Shown here in pieces: positions 5,793 to 7,714 of a DNA stretch of 7,714 nucleotides. Position 1 is the first letter of the stretch. Each line of letters opens with the position of its first letter. A program made the position numbers and the translations under genes. The DNA is from JBHJOF01 sp050330055 (GTDB taxonomy: Bacteria; Pseudomonadota; Alphaproteobacteria; Kiloniellales; JAKSDN01): positions 1 to 7,714 of the forward strand of contig JBHJOF010000239.1 in NCBI GenBank assembly GCA_050330055.1, in the 5' to 3' direction. The notes under the pieces are model-generated. The model made no database searches. It saw nothing but the letters and a program-made list of their open reading frames with translations, and was not told the DNA's origin.

Positions 5793-6425
5793 ATGTCGGA
5801 GACCTGGCAGCGCACCGCGGCGGCTTTCCGCCAAGGGCTGGCGCGCGGTGTCGTGGCCCTGCTGGGCGTCGCGGTCTTCGCCGTCGCCGTGACCGGCGAA
5901 CGCACCAACCTGCCGCAGGACTCGGCGCTTTGGCCGCGCCAGGTCGTAGATTTCAAGCTGGGCCGCATGAGCGCGCCGACGCTGGCTGATCCGGCCGAGG
6001 AGATTCGCTGCCTCGCGCTCAACATCTACTTCGAGGCGCGCGGCGAGCCCGAGATCGGCAGGGTAGCGGTCGGCCAGGTGGTGATGAACCGCGTCGCCGA
6101 TGCCGGCTTCCCGGAAACCGTCTGCGCGGTGGTGCAGCAGGGCGGCGACACGGTGCGCCACCGCTGTCAGTTCTCCTGGTGGTACGACGGCCTCAGCGAC
6201 CGGCCGCGCGACTGGCGCGCCTGGGCCGAGAGCCGCAGGGTCGCGCGCGACGTCTACTGGGCGCGCACCGCCGACCCCACGCGCGGCGCCCTTTGGTATC
6301 ACGCCGTCTCGGTAAAGCCCGGCTGGCGCGAAGCGTTGAATCAGGGCCCGCAGTTCGGTCAGCACGTCTTCTATCAACGCAAGCTCCCTAGCCCGACGGC
6401 GGTGCAGACGGCCGTAGCGAACTGA
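5793..6425 (+). CDS. SleB-type cell wall hydrolase, membrane-anchored
   Basis: This 210-residue protein has an N-terminal uncleaved anchor or signal (hydrophobic core at residues 19-34, GVVALLGVAVFAVAVT, after a short Arg-containing cytoplasmic tail). A Hydrolase_2 (SleB) domain spans about residues 68-196. The domain marks are the LNIYFEARGE block (residues 76-85), with Glu81 the likely catalytic acid, then VAVGQVVMNRV (91-101) and CQFSWWYDG (125-133), ending with GQHVFYQRK. The family cleaves peptidoglycan glycan strands; outside spore-formers these enzymes act in wall remodelling in the periplasm. ATG 5793 is chosen because AAGGGGG (5780-5786) sits six bases before it; the frame continues upstream to TTG 5709 but without a good site and next to the repeat. 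The protein ends with a short Ala/Val/Thr-rich tail. The substrate bond is not certain from sequence. Confidence 0.9.
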   Translation: MSETWQRTAAAFRQGLARGVVALLGVAVFAVAVTGERTNLPQDSALWPRQVVDFKLGRMSAPTLADPAEEIRCLALNIYFEARGEPEIGRVAVGQVVMNRVADAGFPETVCAVVQQGGDTVRHRCQFSWWYDGLSDRPRDWRAWAESRRVARDVYWARTADPTRGALWYHAVSVKPGWREALNQGPQFGQHVFYQRKLPSPTAVQTAVAN

Positions 6426-6551
6426 CCGCTGCACAACGCGCAGGGGCCGTCGTTTCCGGAACGATGACCAGGCTTGCCGCGCCCCGCTCTGCGCGCCAAG
6501 CTGGCACGACGGCGAATCGGGCGACACGGTCGAAGCGGAAGAGGGGAAGCC

Positions 6552-7142
6552 GTGAGCGGGATCCTGAGCGATGCGGGCCTCGATCTGCTGTTTCGCGAGG
6601 CCCATACGCACAATGCCTGGCAGGACAAGCCGGTCAGCGACGTCCTGCTGCAGGCAGTCTACGATCTGGCCAAGATGGGGCCGACCAGCGCCAACTGCAG
6701 CCCGCTGCGCGTGGTTTTCGTCAAGTCGCGCGAAGCCAAGGAGAAGCTGAAGCCGGCGTTGATGGCCGGCAATCGCGACAAGACCATGGCCGCCCCGGCC
6801 ACCGCCATCCTGGCCTACGATCTGGAGTTCCATGAGCATCTGCCGAGGCTGTTTCCCCGCGAGGACGCGCGCTCCTGGTTCGCCGGCAAGCCGAAGCACA
6901 TCGAGCAGACGGCCTTTCGCAACGGCACGCTGCAGGGCGGCTATTTCATCCTGGCTGCGCGTGCGCTCGGTCTCGACTGCGGTCCCATGTCGGGCTTCGA
7001 CAACGATCTCGTCGACCGCGCCTTCTTCCCCGGCGGCAAGATCAAGTCGAATTTCCTCTGCAATCTCGGCTATGGCGATCCTGCCGGAGTCCGGCCGCGC
7101 GGCCCGCGCTTCGAGTTCGATGAGGTCTGCCAGATCCTTTAG
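6552..7142 (+). CDS. rutE: RutE-like malonic semialdehyde reductase (nitroreductase family)
   Basis: This 196-residue flavoprotein of the nitroreductase fold has the same length as E. coli RutE and shares its blocks throughout: REAHTHNAWQDKPVSD (15-30), KMGPTSANCSP (41-51), LFPREDARSWF (100-110), QTAFRNGTLQ (119-128), ALGLDCGPMSGFD (138-150) and LGYGD (172-176). RutE reduces malonic semialdehyde to 3-hydroxypropionate with NAD(P)H in the Rut uracil-degradation pathway. The start is GTG 6552, five bases after GAGGGG (6541-6546); the longer frame to TTG 6474 adds an Arg-rich, family-foreign stretch. No other rut genes are visible, so this may be an orphan serving general detoxification of reactive aldehydes, or acting on another substrate. 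It precedes tsaB by 26 bases and is probably cotranscribed with it. The preceding 126-base gap has a small inverted repeat around 6447-6461 and no clear promoter. Confidence 0.9.
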   Translation: MSGILSDAGLDLLFREAHTHNAWQDKPVSDVLLQAVYDLAKMGPTSANCSPLRVVFVKSREAKEKLKPALMAGNRDKTMAAPATAILAYDLEFHEHLPRLFPREDARSWFAGKPKHIEQTAFRNGTLQGGYFILAARALGLDCGPMSGFDNDLVDRAFFPGGKIKSNFLCNLGYGDPAGVRPRGPRFEFDEVCQIL

Positions 7143-7168
7143 GGCGCCTCGCGCGCCGGCATGCCGGC

Positions 7169-7714
7169 ATGGGTGAGCCGCGCCGCATCCTGGCGCTCGA
7201 CGCGGCGGGGACCGCCTGCTCGGCCGCGGTCTGGGCCGAGGGCCGGGTCGTCGCCCAGCGACTCGAAGTCATGCAGCGCGGCCAGTCCGAGCGCCTGCTG
7301 CCGCTGGTCGAGGCGGTCATGGCCGAGGCCGGTCTCGCCTATGCCGCGCTCGACGCCGTCGCGGTCAGCCGTGGCCCGGGCGGCTTCACCGGCGTGCGCA
7401 TCGGCCTGGCGGCGGCGCGCGGGCTGGCGCTCGCCTGGGGCCTGCCGCTCATCGGCGTCACCAATTTCGAGGCGCTAGCCGCCGCCGTCCCCGCAGCGGA
7501 GCTGGCCGACAGGACGCTAGCCGTGCTGCTCGACTCCAAGCGGGCCGAGGTCTATGCCCAGGCCTTTGCGCCCGACCGCCGGCCGCTCGGCGAGCCCGGG
7601 CTCATTGTACCGGCGCTGCTCGATGGGCGCTTGCCGCCCGGCCCGCTGCTGCTGGCCGGGGACGGCGTCGCCCAGGCCCGCGGCGCCCTGGCCGCGGCCG
7701 GCCGCGCGCTGGCA
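7169..7714 (+). CDS. tsaB: TsaB (YeaZ), t6A tRNA modification subunit, 3'-truncated by window
   Basis: The frame opens at ATG 7169 and runs to the window end without a stop (182 codons visible; the family is usually about 210-240). The N-terminus RILALDAAGTACSAAVW is the first ASKHA-fold strand pair. It is followed by RGQSERLLPLVEAVMAEAG (residues 37-55) and the hallmark VSRGPGGFTGVRIGLAAARG (66-85), then LIGVTNFEALA. TsaB has no catalytic activity itself but forms the TsaBD(E) complex that transfers the threonylcarbamoyl group to A37 of ANN-decoding tRNAs in the cytoplasm. The usual family motif RGHAE reads RGQSE here. ATG 7161 is in another frame. With rutE 26 bases upstream the two are likely one transcript; rimI often follows tsaB, beyond this window. 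Confidence 0.93.
   Translation, partial: MGEPRRILALDAAGTACSAAVWAEGRVVAQRLEVMQRGQSERLLPLVEAVMAEAGLAYAALDAVAVSRGPGGFTGVRIGLAAARGLALAWGLPLIGVTNFEALAAAVPAAELADRTLAVLLDSKRAEVYAQAFAPDRRPLGEPGLIVPALLDGRLPPGPLLLAGDGVAQARGALAAAGRALA

Noticed and set aside
5658..6899. Long minus-strand open frame of 413 codons opposite the SleB and rutE region
   Set aside because: It lies antisense to two clearly recognisable genes, crosses the palindromic repeat, and its Arg/Gly/Ala-rich product has no family features; long antisense frames are expected at this G+C content.

Overview
The window is about two-thirds G+C, densely coded and read entirely on the plus strand. The best fit is an alphaproteobacterium, probably Rhodospirillales or a relative. 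The support is the gene order (murJ-trpS ... Usp-Nfu ... tsaB), a protein that looks like the alphaproteobacterial family TIGR02186/Alph_Pro_TM, and an intergenic repeat resembling the RIME-type elements of rhizobia. I see no phage, transposase, CRISPR, tRNA or rRNA.

Layout. 1-338 is the 3' end of murJ (lipid II flippase). 339-479 is a short gap with a duplicated block of TTGACC boxes; the last box makes a good sigma70-type promoter for trpS (480-1508). 1613-3639 holds two tandem TSUP-family (TauE/SafE-like) membrane permeases, roughly 80% identical by eye, separated by about 200 bp that contain a symmetric interrupted palindrome. The second permease overlaps, by a TTG/TGA junction, an exported protein with one C-terminal membrane segment (TIGR02186-like, function unknown). 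That gene in turn overlaps a small universal stress protein by ATG/TGA. These last three genes look like one translationally coupled unit.

4883-5043 is a non-coding gap with a very GC-rich patch. It is followed by a two-domain Nfu-type Fe-S scaffold/carrier gene (5044-5598). The Nfu stop codon lies inside the left end of a roughly 104-bp palindromic mosaic repeat (5594-5697) with 10-bp terminal inverted repeats. Then come a membrane-anchored SleB-type cell wall hydrolase (5793-6425), a RutE-type malonic semialdehyde reductase/nitroreductase-family gene (6552-7142), and the 5' part of tsaB (7169 to the window end), needed for the t6A tRNA modification.

Functionally the window is mostly housekeeping: peptidoglycan precursor export, peptidoglycan hydrolysis, tRNA charging, tRNA modification and Fe-S assembly. 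The less understood part is the TSUP-TSUP-TIGR02186-Usp cluster, which plausibly exports or imports a small sulfur-containing or organic anion; the substrate cannot be read from sequence. I did not find a convincing wholly new system. The items most worth a second look are the permease/accessory cluster, the palindrome between the permeases, the duplicated -35 block and the repeat at the Nfu stop codon.
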